Source of the DNA: Eubacteriaceae bacterium UBA6119 | GTDB taxonomy: Bacteria > Bacillota > Clostridia > Eubacteriales > UBA1433 | DNA length: 64,000 nucleotides | Assembly (NCBI GenBank): GCA_002423395.1 | Contig: DIVZ01000007.1 | Coordinates: 1-64,000, forward strand | Direction: 5' to 3' | In this document: positions 34,350 through 41,743 of the stretch, piece by piece | Layout of the letters: the number at the start of each line of letters is the position of its first letter | Numbering within the stretch: position 1 is the stretch's first letter | The notes under the pieces: generated by a model | Told to the model about the DNA's origin: nothing | Database searches by the model: none | Seen by the model: the letters and a program-made list of their open reading frames with translations, nothing else | Made by a program: the position numbers and the translations under genes

Positions 34350-35888
34350 TTATTTAGCGTATTCAGTAACTCTTGTTTCTCGTATAAGGTTTACTTTAAT
34401 TTGACCGGGATAATCCAGTTCGTTTTCTATTCTCTGTGCAATTTCTTTCGCCGTAAGGACCATTCCGACATCGTCAATTTCGTCTGATTTTACCATAATA
34501 CGAACTTCTCTTCCCGCTTGTATTGCAAATGATTTATCAACGCCCGGGAAAGATGTTGCAATTTCTTCAAGTTTCTGCAGTCTTTTTATATAACTTTCCA
34601 GCGTTTCGCGTCTTGCTCCGGGTCTTGCCGCCGATATTGCGTCTGCAGCCTGAACAAGCACTGCTTCAATAGTTTTAGGTTCTACATCGTCATGATGAGC
34701 TTCAACCGCGTGGATTACTTCATTATTCTCTTTGTATCTTTTTAAAATATCAACGCCAATTGCTACATGAGGACCTTCTACTTCATGGTCGACTGCTTTG
34801 CCTAAGTCGTGGAGAAGACCTGCTCTTCTTGCAATTCTTGCATTGGCGCCGAGTTCGTCGGCCATTATGCCTGCAAGATATGCAACTTCCAGTGAATGTT
34901 TTAATATATTTTGTCCGTAACTGGTTCTGTAGTGAAGCCGTCCTATTAGTTTTACCATCTCAGGATGAATTTTATGCAGTCCGACTTCAAATATAGCATG
35001 TTCACCCATTTCTTTTATTTTATCTTCAATTTCTTTTTTCGAAGTGTTGACCATTTCTTCGATTCTTGCAGGGTGAATTCTTCCGTCGCTTATTAGCTTT
35101 TCAAGAGCATTCCTTGCAATTTCGCGTTTTATCGGGTCGAATCCGGACAATATAACCGCTTCCGGAGTATCATCTATTATTAAGTCTACTCCCGTGAGCG
35201 TTTCAAGCGCCCGTATATTTCTTCCTTCTCTTCCTATTATGCGGCCTTTCATTTCATCACTCGGAAGACTGACAACTGATACCGTTGTTTCAGCCACATG
35301 ATCGGCTGCGCATTTTTGTATAGCATATGTTATGATTTCTCTGGCTTTTTTGTCTGCTTCTGCTTTCGCTTCGGCTTCTTTGTTTTTTATAAGGATTGCG
35401 GTTTCTCTTGTAATCCTGTTTTCAACATTTGCAAGCAGCAATTCTCTTGCTTCTTCAAACGTTAATTGCGATATTTTTTCAAGCTCTACAAGCTGTTTTT
35501 CTTTCAATATATCCAGCTCGGTTTCTTTCAATTCCAGTTTCTTGTTTCTTTCTATTATAGCTTCTTCTTTTTTTTCTATATTTTCAATTTTTCTATCTAA
35601 ATTTTCTTCTTTATTCATAACTCGCTTTTCGAGTTTTTGCAATTCGTTTCTTCGTTCTCTGCTTTCTCGGTCCAGTTCGAATCTTAGAGAATGTATCTCT
35701 TCTTTAGCTTCTATTAATCTCTCTTTTTTTATTCTCTCGCTTTCCTTTATCGCTTCTTCAACCATGTTGTTGGCTGTTTTAGCGGCATTATTTATTTTGC
35801 TTTCGCTAAGATATTTTCTTAATATAAATCCGACAGATATGCCTATTATAAAAAATAATGATGCCCATAATATTATCTTTAAAAGCAT
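34350..35888 (-). CDS. rny: Ribonuclease Y
   Basis: A 512-residue membrane-anchored endoribonuclease that starts mRNA decay in many Firmicutes. Parts in order: N-terminal helix (about 3-22), a charged coiled coil (about 30-190), a KH domain with GRIIGREGRNIRALE near 213-227, and an HD domain with the HDLGKAVDHE motif near 355-365. Length and layout are normal. AGGAGG precedes the start. Followed by ymdB and spoVS. Confidence 0.97.
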   Translation of the reverse strand: MLLKIILWASLFFIIGISVGFILRKYLSESKINNAAKTANNMVEEAIKESERIKKERLIEAKEEIHSLRFELDRESRERRNELQKLEKRVMNKEENLDRKIENIEKKEEAIIERNKKLELKETELDILKEKQLVELEKISQLTFEEARELLLANVENRITRETAILIKNKEAEAKAEADKKAREIITYAIQKCAADHVAETTVSVVSLPSDEMKGRIIGREGRNIRALETLTGVDLIIDDTPEAVILSGFDPIKREIARNALEKLISDGRIHPARIEEMVNTSKKEIEDKIKEMGEHAIFEVGLHKIHPEMVKLIGRLHYRTSYGQNILKHSLEVAYLAGIMADELGANARIARRAGLLHDLGKAVDHEVEGPHVAIGVDILKRYKENNEVIHAVEAHHDDVEPKTIEAVLVQAADAISAARPGARRETLESYIKRLQKLEEIATSFPGVDKSFAIQAGREVRIMVKSDEIDDVGMVLTAKEIAQRIENELDYPGQIKVNLIRETRVTEYAK

Positions 35889-36140
35889 GCTTTCCTCCTA
35901 TTCTGTTTTCAAAAATCGTAAAAAATATAACTATTCAAATTTTCAAATAATTAATTAAACAATAAAAAAATAAATCCATCCAAATGCTAACAAAATAATT
36001 TTAAACTTTTTATAGCATACTGTCAAGATTTATAAATTTGATACGTAATAAAATTAATATTGCAATGGATAATATTTTCTAATGTATACACGATATAATA
36101 AGAACTCTGTCAGACAGTGTATAAATGAATGATATAATAA

Positions 36141-36401
36141 TTAAACCGGTTTTCCTTCGAGCAGTAATACTATATTATTCATCGCTTTGGTTTCATCTAT
36201 TCCGTCAATCTGAACTAAAACTTCGTCATTTTCTTTTACATTTAAAATCATAACCCCAATTATGCTTTTTGCGTTAACGGTAGCATTTTCTTTTTGAATA
36301 TGAATATCACTTTTGCATTTGCTGGCAAGTTCTACCAAAGCCGATGCTACTTTTCCGTGCAGGCCGCCTTCTACTTTAACGCATGTTTTTTGCTGTACCA
36401 T
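36141..36401 (-). CDS. HPr family phosphocarrier protein
   Basis: An 86-residue HPr-like protein with the phosphoacceptor His15 and the regulatory Ser46 in NAKSIIGVM at their canonical positions. Around the active histidine the usual GLHARPA reads GLHGKVA, so Arg17 is Lys and Pro18 is Val. HPr carries phosphate from Enzyme I to sugar-specific IIA proteins and, on Ser46, serves catabolite control. The altered loop suggests a regulatory or specialised paralogue rather than the main PTS carrier. No Enzyme I or PTS gene is near. Confidence 0.85.
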   Translation of the reverse strand: MVQQKTCVKVEGGLHGKVASALVELASKCKSDIHIQKENATVNAKSIIGVMILNVKENDEVLVQIDGIDETKAMNNIVLLLEGKPV

Positions 36402-36530
36402 ATATAGCCCTCTCTTTGTAATAGATTACAAGTCAATTATTATTATACACATAAAAAAATAAAATGTAAATTATATTTGATTTTTTTTTACATCTGTAAT
36501 AATATATTTCTATTCGTCCGGAGGTAATAT

Positions 36531-36728
36531 ATGAAAATAAAAAAGGAAGATAATATTGTAAAAATAATACAAGAATATCCGATATGCAGAGAAGTGTTTA
36601 TGCAGTTTGGTTTAGGCTGCATAGGATGTTTTGCGGCACATTATGAATCTTTGGAACAGGGCGCGCTTGCACACGGGATAGATGTTGACGCTTTGGTTAC
36701 TGAATTAAATAAAGCCGCAGGATTATAA
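36531..36728 (+). CDS. DUF1858 small cysteine protein
   Basis: A 65-residue cytoplasmic protein of the DUF1858 family with the segment IVKIIQEYPICREVFMQFGLGC and the pair C30-x2-C33 (GCIGC), plus Cys19. Such proteins occur as single domains and fused to hybrid-cluster or redox proteins; a role in redox or sulfur relay is suspected but unproven. Start has GGAGGT. A strong terminator follows. Confidence 0.88.
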   Translation: MKIKKEDNIVKIIQEYPICREVFMQFGLGCIGCFAAHYESLEQGALAHGIDVDALVTELNKAAGL

Positions 36729-36737
36729 AAAAATAAA

Positions 36738-36768
36738 AAAGGGACTGTTATTATCAGTCTCTTTTTTT
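36738..36768. terminator. Terminator after the DUF1858 gene
   Basis: GGGACTG at 36741-36747 and CAGTCTC at 36755-36761 form a stem, followed by seven T. The A tract on the other side lets it serve the converging minus-strand gene too. Confidence 0.85.
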
Positions 36769-36770
36769 AT

Positions 36771-37418
36771 TTAAGCTTTTTTTGACTCTATAGATTCAAT
36801 AATGTCTAATATTTGATTTTTCTGAACATCATCGTCAACCTCAGAATCGCTTTGCTGACTTGTTTTAGCTGAGCTTGTGAAATTCATCATGTTTATTATT
36901 TCTGCAATATTTTTAGCCTGGCTTAACTGAGACGAGTCAATAAACGGAGAAAGCACTTCAAACAACATTCCGGCTTTATCTTTAAGACTTTGAGCCGATG
37001 AGATTTCTCCTGAAATATTATTTAGCCTTGAAACACCTTTTGTAGCTCTGCCTACATTGGAGACAACCGAATTGACTTTAGCATATCTGCCTCTTTCGGT
37101 ATCGTCCATGTACGGTTCCAGTCCGTATAGCAAATCTACAAAAGTATTTGCATCAAGGCTGTTTGCGCCTTCTCCGAGTTTAATATTTCTTATTGAGCCG
37201 ACCGCATTCTTGATTTTATACGACTGAGTGAGTATTTGTTTTGCGTTATCTATGGTGATGTTATTGTATACGGGCTGGAGCAGTTTATGCGGAGTATCTG
37301 CATCTGTATAGCCCAAGCGCTCGGCAACATCATCCGAAAATTTTATATAATCATGTGAAGAATTGTTATTTATGTAATAAAGACCGAGCAGTAAAAGCAC
37401 TATCTGCGCATTTATCAT
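36771..37418 (-). CDS. Protein of unknown function, last gene of the small hydrophobic protein cluster
   Basis: A 215-residue protein that I do not recognise. The first 15 residues are hydrophobic (NAQIVLLLLGLYY) and are followed by NNNSS. The rest is helical and polar, with a Ser/Gln-rich stretch near 180-190 and no cysteines. The ribosome site GGAGG is strong. It is the most downstream of four minus-strand genes that begin with tandem two-helix proteins at 38162, so it may be part of the same function. A spore or surface role is a guess from the neighbours. Confidence 0.65.
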   Translation of the reverse strand: MINAQIVLLLLGLYYINNNSSHDYIKFSDDVAERLGYTDADTPHKLLQPVYNNITIDNAKQILTQSYKIKNAVGSIRNIKLGEGANSLDANTFVDLLYGLEPYMDDTERGRYAKVNSVVSNVGRATKGVSRLNNISGEISSAQSLKDKAGMLFEVLSPFIDSSQLSQAKNIAEIINMMNFTSSAKTSQQSDSEVDDDVQKNQILDIIESIESKKA

Positions 37419-37491
37419 TTAAACCTCCGGAATACGGAGCTGTACTTATAAATAAATATTCTTAAATGTTTTTAAATACAGCCCCGGTCTA

Positions 37492-37731
37492 TTAAAAAAT
37501 GTCACCCGACAAAAGCAGTACGACTATTATTATTAAAATTATGTTATTATCTTTAAATATTGATCCGAATCCGCCGAATAGCCCGCCGCCGAATAAGCCG
37601 CCTTTATGTTTTCCGCATCCGTCATCACAGCAATCGTCATCTGAATTGCTTAACAGCAACACGACTACCAAAATTATTAAAATCCATGAGTTATCATCTT
37701 TGCAGAAGCCCCCGAATATGTTATTTAACAT
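37492..37731 (-). CDS. Small Cys/Gly-rich two-helix protein, third member of the tandem family
   Basis: A 79-residue protein with two copies of one module, an acidic step followed by a hydrophobic helix. FCKDDNSW leads into ILIILVVVLLLS, and IFKDNN leads into IILIIIVVLLLS. Between them is a linker with DDDCCDDGCG and GGLFGGGLFGGFG. AGGAGGTTAT precedes the start. The pattern matches the two shorter proteins upstream, so all three are paralogues. The family resembles small hydrophobic, often sporulation-linked proteins of Firmicutes such as YjcZ only in general character. Function unknown. Confidence 0.75.
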   Translation of the reverse strand: MLNNIFGGFCKDDNSWILIILVVVLLLSNSDDDCCDDGCGKHKGGLFGGGLFGGFGSIFKDNNIILIIIVVLLLSGDIF

Positions 37732-37753
37732 ATAACCTCCTAAAATTTTTATT

Positions 37754-37782
37754 AACGGATACGGTTAAAAACCGCATCCGTT
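37754..37782. other. Intergenic hairpin between two small hydrophobic genes
   Basis: AACGGATACGGT at 37754-37765 pairs with ACCGCATCCGTT at 37771-37782 (one mismatch). On the minus strand no T run follows, so it looks like an attenuator or mRNA processing element rather than a full terminator. Confidence 0.5.
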
Positions 37783-37792
37783 TTGACTGTTT

Positions 37793-37948
37793 TTAATTGC
37801 ACATTAGTATTATTAAAAGCAAGAAGAAGAACAACAATATGTCATCATTATCATTGCCTATAAACCCTATATTGTCAAACAATACGACAAGCAGTAAGAA
37901 AAACATCAATAGAGTTTCGCAGTCACAATCTTTAAAAAAACTTCCCAT
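37793..37948 (-). CDS. 51-residue two-helix hydrophobic protein, second member of the tandem family
   Basis: The minus strand from an ATG at 37948 encodes MGSFFKDCDCETLLMFF, a first hydrophobic helix (about 13-24), the linker DNIGFIGNDNDD and a second helix (about 37-49), ending MCN. ACGGAGGGTAAT lies directly before the ATG, one of the best ribosome sites in the window. It is highly similar to the 56-residue protein encoded just upstream, sharing FKDCDCETLLMFFLLLVVLF (20 residues). Substitutions between the copies leave the frame and pattern intact, which argues for selection. Function unknown. Confidence 0.75.
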   Translation of the reverse strand: MGSFFKDCDCETLLMFFLLLVVLFDNIGFIGNDNDDILLFFFLLLIILMCN

Positions 37949-37991
37949 ATTACCCTCCGTTTTAATTTTAAGACAAATATTTTATACTACA

Positions 37992-38162
37992 TTAGCAGCG
38001 TTTGTTGTCTCCAGTGAAGAGTATAATTAAAAGCAAGAAGAAGAACAGAAGTATGCTGTCATCATCATTGCCGCAGAAACCTATGTTATCAAACAGTACT
38101 ACTAAAAGTAAGAAAAACATTAATAAGGTTTCGCAATCGCAGTCTTTAAATATACATCCCAT
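37992..38162 (-). CDS. 56-residue two-helix hydrophobic protein, first member of the tandem family
   Basis: From an ATG at 38162 with ACGGAGGGTAAT before it. The protein starts MGCIFKDCDCETLL, has a first helix (about 13-24), the linker DNIGFCGNDDDS, a second helix (about 37-49), and a polar end GDNKRC. Six cysteines in 56 residues and paired acidic steps before each helix are notable. It is the 5' gene of the four-gene minus-strand cluster. It could be a membrane or spore-surface peptide; a toxin-like role is possible but nothing shows it. Confidence 0.75.
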   Translation of the reverse strand: MGCIFKDCDCETLLMFFLLLVVLFDNIGFCGNDDDSILLFFFLLLIILFTGDNKRC

Positions 38163-38404
38163 ATTACCCTCCGTGTTATTTTACGACTATTTTTGAAGTA
38201 TTTTCATAAATTGCCATAATTATTATCACAGACCAAGCAGAAGAAACATATATTTCTCACTGCTTTTCTGTCTATAACATAATACGTAAGATAAAGTTAA
38301 TTGTTCATATATTTAGCTCTAGCAAAAAAATATAATTCTGCCTGCTTTAATACACTAAAATAATTAAAAAGCATATAGTGTTAAATAGAGAGGCAGGTGG
38401 TTTT

Positions 38405-38698
38405 ATGGATAAAGAACTCGATAAAGCATTAGATATTGTAAACAAGATTAAAGGCAGCGGGAAAAATATAGATCCCCAAAAAGTAATGCAGGATAAAAAG
38501 CTTATGGATCAAATTAAAGAACTTGACAAAAAATACGGCAATGAATTAAAGAAAATTGAAGAAATGAAAAAAGATATGACAGCCGAAGAAAAGGCTGAGC
38601 TGATCATGAAACTAAAACAAAGCATGAACAAAGAACAAAAGACAAAGTTTAATAAAATAATCGAATCTTTGGATTCATACGTTAAAAAAAATAAATAG
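38405..38698 (+). CDS. Small charged helical protein of unknown function
   Basis: A 97-residue, Lys/Glu-rich protein that is helical or coiled coil over most of its length (LDKALDIVNKI, then KKIEEMKKDMTAEEKAEL). No family recognised. The ATG at 38405 is preferred over a start at 38378 because GGTGG lies just before it. The small basic protein gene follows nine bases later, so the two are co-transcribed. Confidence 0.65.
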   Translation: MDKELDKALDIVNKIKGSGKNIDPQKVMQDKKLMDQIKELDKKYGNELKKIEEMKKDMTAEEKAELIMKLKQSMNKEQKTKFNKIIESLDSYVKKNK

Positions 38699-38707
38699 GA
38701 GAGATAT

Positions 38708-38920
38708 ATGTCAATTTTTGGTTCGTTATTAAAGTCAAACAACGAAGAGCATAAGAAAAAAAGAGCTGAAAAGATAGCAAGAATAAAAAAAAGAAACGAA
38801 CAAAAAAGAGAATACAGAAAGCAAAGACAAAAGAGAAAATCACAGAGACATAAGCTGAAAAAAAATATAGCGGTTAAAGACAATGTAAACGCCGGTGATA
38901 TTAATATTGAAAATAATTAA
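38708..38920 (+). CDS. Small, very basic protein of unknown function
   Basis: A 70-residue protein. After SIFGSLLKSNNEEH the middle 40 residues are almost all Lys, Arg, Glu and Gln (KKKRAEKIARIKKRNEQKRE and more), then a polar acidic tail. Such composition suits nucleic-acid binding or a charged helix, but low complexity prevents a family call. Ribosome site AGGAGA is good. It follows the 97-residue gene and precedes the subtilase on the same strand. Confidence 0.6.
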   Translation: MSIFGSLLKSNNEEHKKKRAEKIARIKKRNEQKREYRKQRQKRKSQRHKLKKNIAVKDNVNAGDINIENN

Positions 38921-38971
38921 AACAAAATAAATAAACCAACGGTACCTCTAAATAATATTTTGGGATATGAA

Positions 38972-40132
38972 ATGAATAAAAGAATTGATAAAAGAGTTTT
39001 GGATCTTATGAAAAATAAGAGCGGAATAAACAGCATATCACTTATTTTATATACAGATAATGATGACCATGATAAAATGGCAGAAATTTTATCAGAATAC
39101 AATTGCTCGGTTAAATATAAATTAAAAGGCATTAATGCTATTGTGGCAGACGTGCCGGCTGCGAATGTAGGCAAGGTAGCGCATCTTAAAGATATAAAAT
39201 ATGTGGCGCATGACACAAAAGTTGACACTTGCTTAAATGTTGCGAGAGCTTCTATAGGAGCGGATTATGCACATAGTCTGGGATATGACGGAAGAGGCGT
39301 TTGCATTGCTGTTTTGGATACGGGACTGTACCCTCATAACGATATAATATCCAGAAAAACCGGCTCGGTTAAAGCCTTTATTGACTTTATCGGAGGAAAA
39401 AGCAGAATGTACGATGATAACGGTCACGGAACGCATGTGTGCGGCATTATAGCCTCAAACGGCGCAAGCTCCAACGGAAAATATAAAGGCATAGCTCCGG
39501 CTGCGGATTTGGTTGTTGTTAAAATTATGGATAAGGAAGGCGCGGGGCAGATATCAGACATTGCAGCCGGTATAGAATGGATTATAGAAAACAAAAATCA
39601 ATATAATATTAAGATAGCGTCATTATCACTGGGTATAGATGAAAGAGCAGGCAAAAACGATGCGCTTTTAAAAGAAGCGGAAAGGCTATGGGATAACGGG
39701 ATAGCGGTATTTGTCGCTGCAGGCAATGGCGGCCCGGGTAAAAAAACAATAAACATTCCGGGAATATCGCCCAAACTCATTACCGTAGGATGCGTTGACG
39801 ATGTTCGTACAGTTGATCAGCACGATGACTATGTTGCGGATTTTTCTTCAAGGGGACCGGCAAGCAGAGCGACAAAACCGGATATTGTAGCGCCCGGCGT
39901 TGACATAATGTCACTTTATAACAATCAAAGGCAGTATACTAAAATGAGCGGCACTTCAATGTCTACTCCGATGGCGGCGGCAATTGGGGCGTTAATGCTT
40001 CAGAAAAAACCGGATTTAACGCCGCAGCAGATAAAAGATATTTTGATGGGCAATACTTTTCCGCTTAATGAGGATAGAAACTCTCAGGGCAGGGGAGAGC
40101 TGGATATGGTGCGGATATTAAAAGTAATTTAA
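38972..40132 (+). CDS. Subtilisin-like serine protease (S8), apparently intracellular
   Basis: A 386-residue subtilase. From the ATG at 38972 the triad is Asp116 in AVLDTG, His152 in DDNGHGTHV and Ser329 in SGTSMSTP, with oxyanion Asn252 in AAGNGG. About 90 residues precede the catalytic domain and look like an I9-type propeptide (SISLILYTDNDDHDKM, then KGINAIVADVPA). There is no signal peptide, so it may act inside the cell, as do intracellular serine proteases of spore formers. A TTG at 38960 is an alternative start; neither has a strong ribosome site. Confidence 0.9.
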   Translation: MNKRIDKRVLDLMKNKSGINSISLILYTDNDDHDKMAEILSEYNCSVKYKLKGINAIVADVPAANVGKVAHLKDIKYVAHDTKVDTCLNVARASIGADYAHSLGYDGRGVCIAVLDTGLYPHNDIISRKTGSVKAFIDFIGGKSRMYDDNGHGTHVCGIIASNGASSNGKYKGIAPAADLVVVKIMDKEGAGQISDIAAGIEWIIENKNQYNIKIASLSLGIDERAGKNDALLKEAERLWDNGIAVFVAAGNGGPGKKTINIPGISPKLITVGCVDDVRTVDQHDDYVADFSSRGPASRATKPDIVAPGVDIMSLYNNQRQYTKMSGTSMSTPMAAAIGALMLQKKPDLTPQQIKDILMGNTFPLNEDRNSQGRGELDMVRILKVI

Positions 40133-40170
40133 AAAAGTATAATATCAGATTTATTTAATATATATTTTAT

Positions 40171-40719
40171 ATGAATAATATAAAAAAACTTAAAAAAAAC
40201 CTATTATTTATATTTATAATATTATTTTTGATTTTAGCATTATCGTATTTTATGCTTTTATGCAAGATAAGTTTAATCGGAACGGCCGAAAATTTTTCCG
40301 CGGCTTTCAATGCGCAGCAGGAGCAGCTTAAAGAAAAATACGGTCATTCCGATTATGAACAAACTTTTAACAATATTCAAATAGGCGTGGAGAAGATAAC
40401 AACCGAACTGTATTTTATTACATATTCATGGATGAGCGGTAACTTGACATATAACGCTATTACTCTTAATGTTGAGAATACCGATAAAAAAAATCTCGGT
40501 TTTGAAAACTATGAAAGCAGCTACGCTGTGGATAATTTGGGGAATAAATATTATCCTATGTATTATAATGAAAGCCCTTATCCGCCGGATGATCCGCTGG
40601 GCTATAAAAATGTGCTTTTTATAAAATTCTGGCCGTTTGATTCAAAAGCAAGCACAGTTACACTGCACTTAAAATATGCGGGAGCCGAATATGTGTTTAC
40701 TGATATGCCGATAAGATAG
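40171..40719 (+). CDS. Membrane-anchored protein of unknown function
   Basis: A 182-residue protein with a basic start, one N-terminal helix (about 11-32) and an external domain of about 150 residues. The external part has ITLNVENTDKKNLGFENYESSY followed by a beta-rich end, which recalls immunoglobulin-like or DUF4352-type surface domains, but I do not assign a family. No clear ribosome site precedes the ATG. A terminator overlaps the end of the gene. Confidence 0.6.
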   Translation: MNNIKKLKKNLLFIFIILFLILALSYFMLLCKISLIGTAENFSAAFNAQQEQLKEKYGHSDYEQTFNNIQIGVEKITTELYFITYSWMSGNLTYNAITLNVENTDKKNLGFENYESSYAVDNLGNKYYPMYYNESPYPPDDPLGYKNVLFIKFWPFDSKASTVTLHLKYAGAEYVFTDMPIR

Positions 40720-40732
40720 CGGCATATTTTTT
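40703..40732 (+). terminator. Terminator overlapping the end of the membrane-anchored protein gene
   Basis: ATATGCCG at 40703-40710 pairs with CGGCATAT at 40720-40727, followed by TTTTTATT. Confidence 0.75.
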
Positions 40733-40786
40733 ATTGCTTTGAGCTTTATAGGGTTATAATTTATTTTTTTATGTTATAATAATCCA

Positions 40787-41743
40787 ATGAATGATTTGAA
40801 GGAATTTATTAAAATCGCGTCAGATGAGGAAGGCATAGATTTAATCGGTTTTGCAAAAGCTCGGAATTTTACAGAGTTCGAAAAATTCTATAATAAAAAA
40901 ATTGAAAATGACTATTTGCCCGATGTAGGCAGTATCAGAGATGTTAAAAAAAGGCTGAATGTTTTTGACGTTATGCCGCAGGCGAAAACCATAATAGCAG
41001 TCGGCGTTTCTTATAATAAAAAAATAGACAAGCATAAAAATGAAGCTATAAAAGGCATAATATCGCATCATGTTTTTAAAACGGACTATCACGACATTAT
41101 GCATGAAAAGATGCACAACCTTATTGAAAAAATAAAAGAAAAAGCCGGCAATAATTACAAATTTCAATGTTACTGCGACAGCGGAGTACTTGACGACAGA
41201 ATAGCGGCATATCTTGCAGGAATAGGGTTTTTTGGGAAAAATAATTTTATTATAAACGAAAAATACGGAAGCTATATTTTTTTAGGGCATATTCTTACAG
41301 ATATTAATATTAGACCCGATACGTCTGCCCAAAATTTATGCGGAGATTGCCGCGAATGCATAGACATCTGTCCGAGCGGGGCGCTTATGGACAGCTATTG
41401 CTTAAACTCTAAAAAGTGCATATCGAACCTGACTCAAAAGAAAACTTTAAGCGATGATGAACAACAGGCAATGGACAGGCACATTTACGGGTGCAATATT
41501 TGTCAGCAGGTATGTAGGTTCAATATAGACGCGCCTGTTCGCAGCAGTCAAAGCTTCAGCGCCGATATTGAGGATATATATGTAGATTGTGATGACATTA
41601 TAAACATGGGCAAGGATAGATTTAAAGAGAAATACGAAAAAACCGCGATGTATTGGCGCGGCTATGACATAATTAAACGAAACGCGGAAGCGGTTAAACA
41701 AAATATATTAAGAAACAATTACGGAGGAAATTATGAGGGTTAG
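40787..41743 (+). CDS. queG: Epoxyqueuosine reductase QueG
   Basis: A 318-residue cobalamin- and iron-sulfur-dependent enzyme that converts epoxyqueuosine to queuosine in tRNA anticodons. The first cluster is bound by Cys185, Cys188, Cys191 and Cys195 (CGDCRECIDICPSG), the second by Cys211, Cys236, Cys239 and Cys243. CDSGVLDDR carries the catalytic Asp131, and GFFGKNNFII the cobalamin-side segment. It lacks the long HEAT-repeat end of some relatives. It overlaps gltX by 11 bases, suggesting coupled translation. Confidence 0.94.
   Translation: MNDLKEFIKIASDEEGIDLIGFAKARNFTEFEKFYNKKIENDYLPDVGSIRDVKKRLNVFDVMPQAKTIIAVGVSYNKKIDKHKNEAIKGIISHHVFKTDYHDIMHEKMHNLIEKIKEKAGNNYKFQCYCDSGVLDDRIAAYLAGIGFFGKNNFIINEKYGSYIFLGHILTDINIRPDTSAQNLCGDCRECIDICPSGALMDSYCLNSKKCISNLTQKKTLSDDEQQAMDRHIYGCNICQQVCRFNIDAPVRSSQSFSADIEDIYVDCDDIINMGKDRFKEKYEKTAMYWRGYDIIKRNAEAVKQNILRNNYGGNYEG

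Noticed and set aside
36001..36140. Possible RNA element upstream of rny and after the HPr gene
   Set aside because: The region is AT-rich with no stable hairpin or known riboswitch core that I can find.
37754..37782. Hairpin as a full terminator of the small hydrophobic cluster
   Set aside because: No T tract follows on the minus strand. It is listed as a hairpin of unknown effect instead.
37499..38196. Plus-strand ORFs of 64-78 codons opposite the small hydrophobic genes
   Set aside because: They are antisense shadows with Ser/Asn/Lys-rich low complexity. The minus-strand frames have strong ribosome sites and conserved paralogous patterns.
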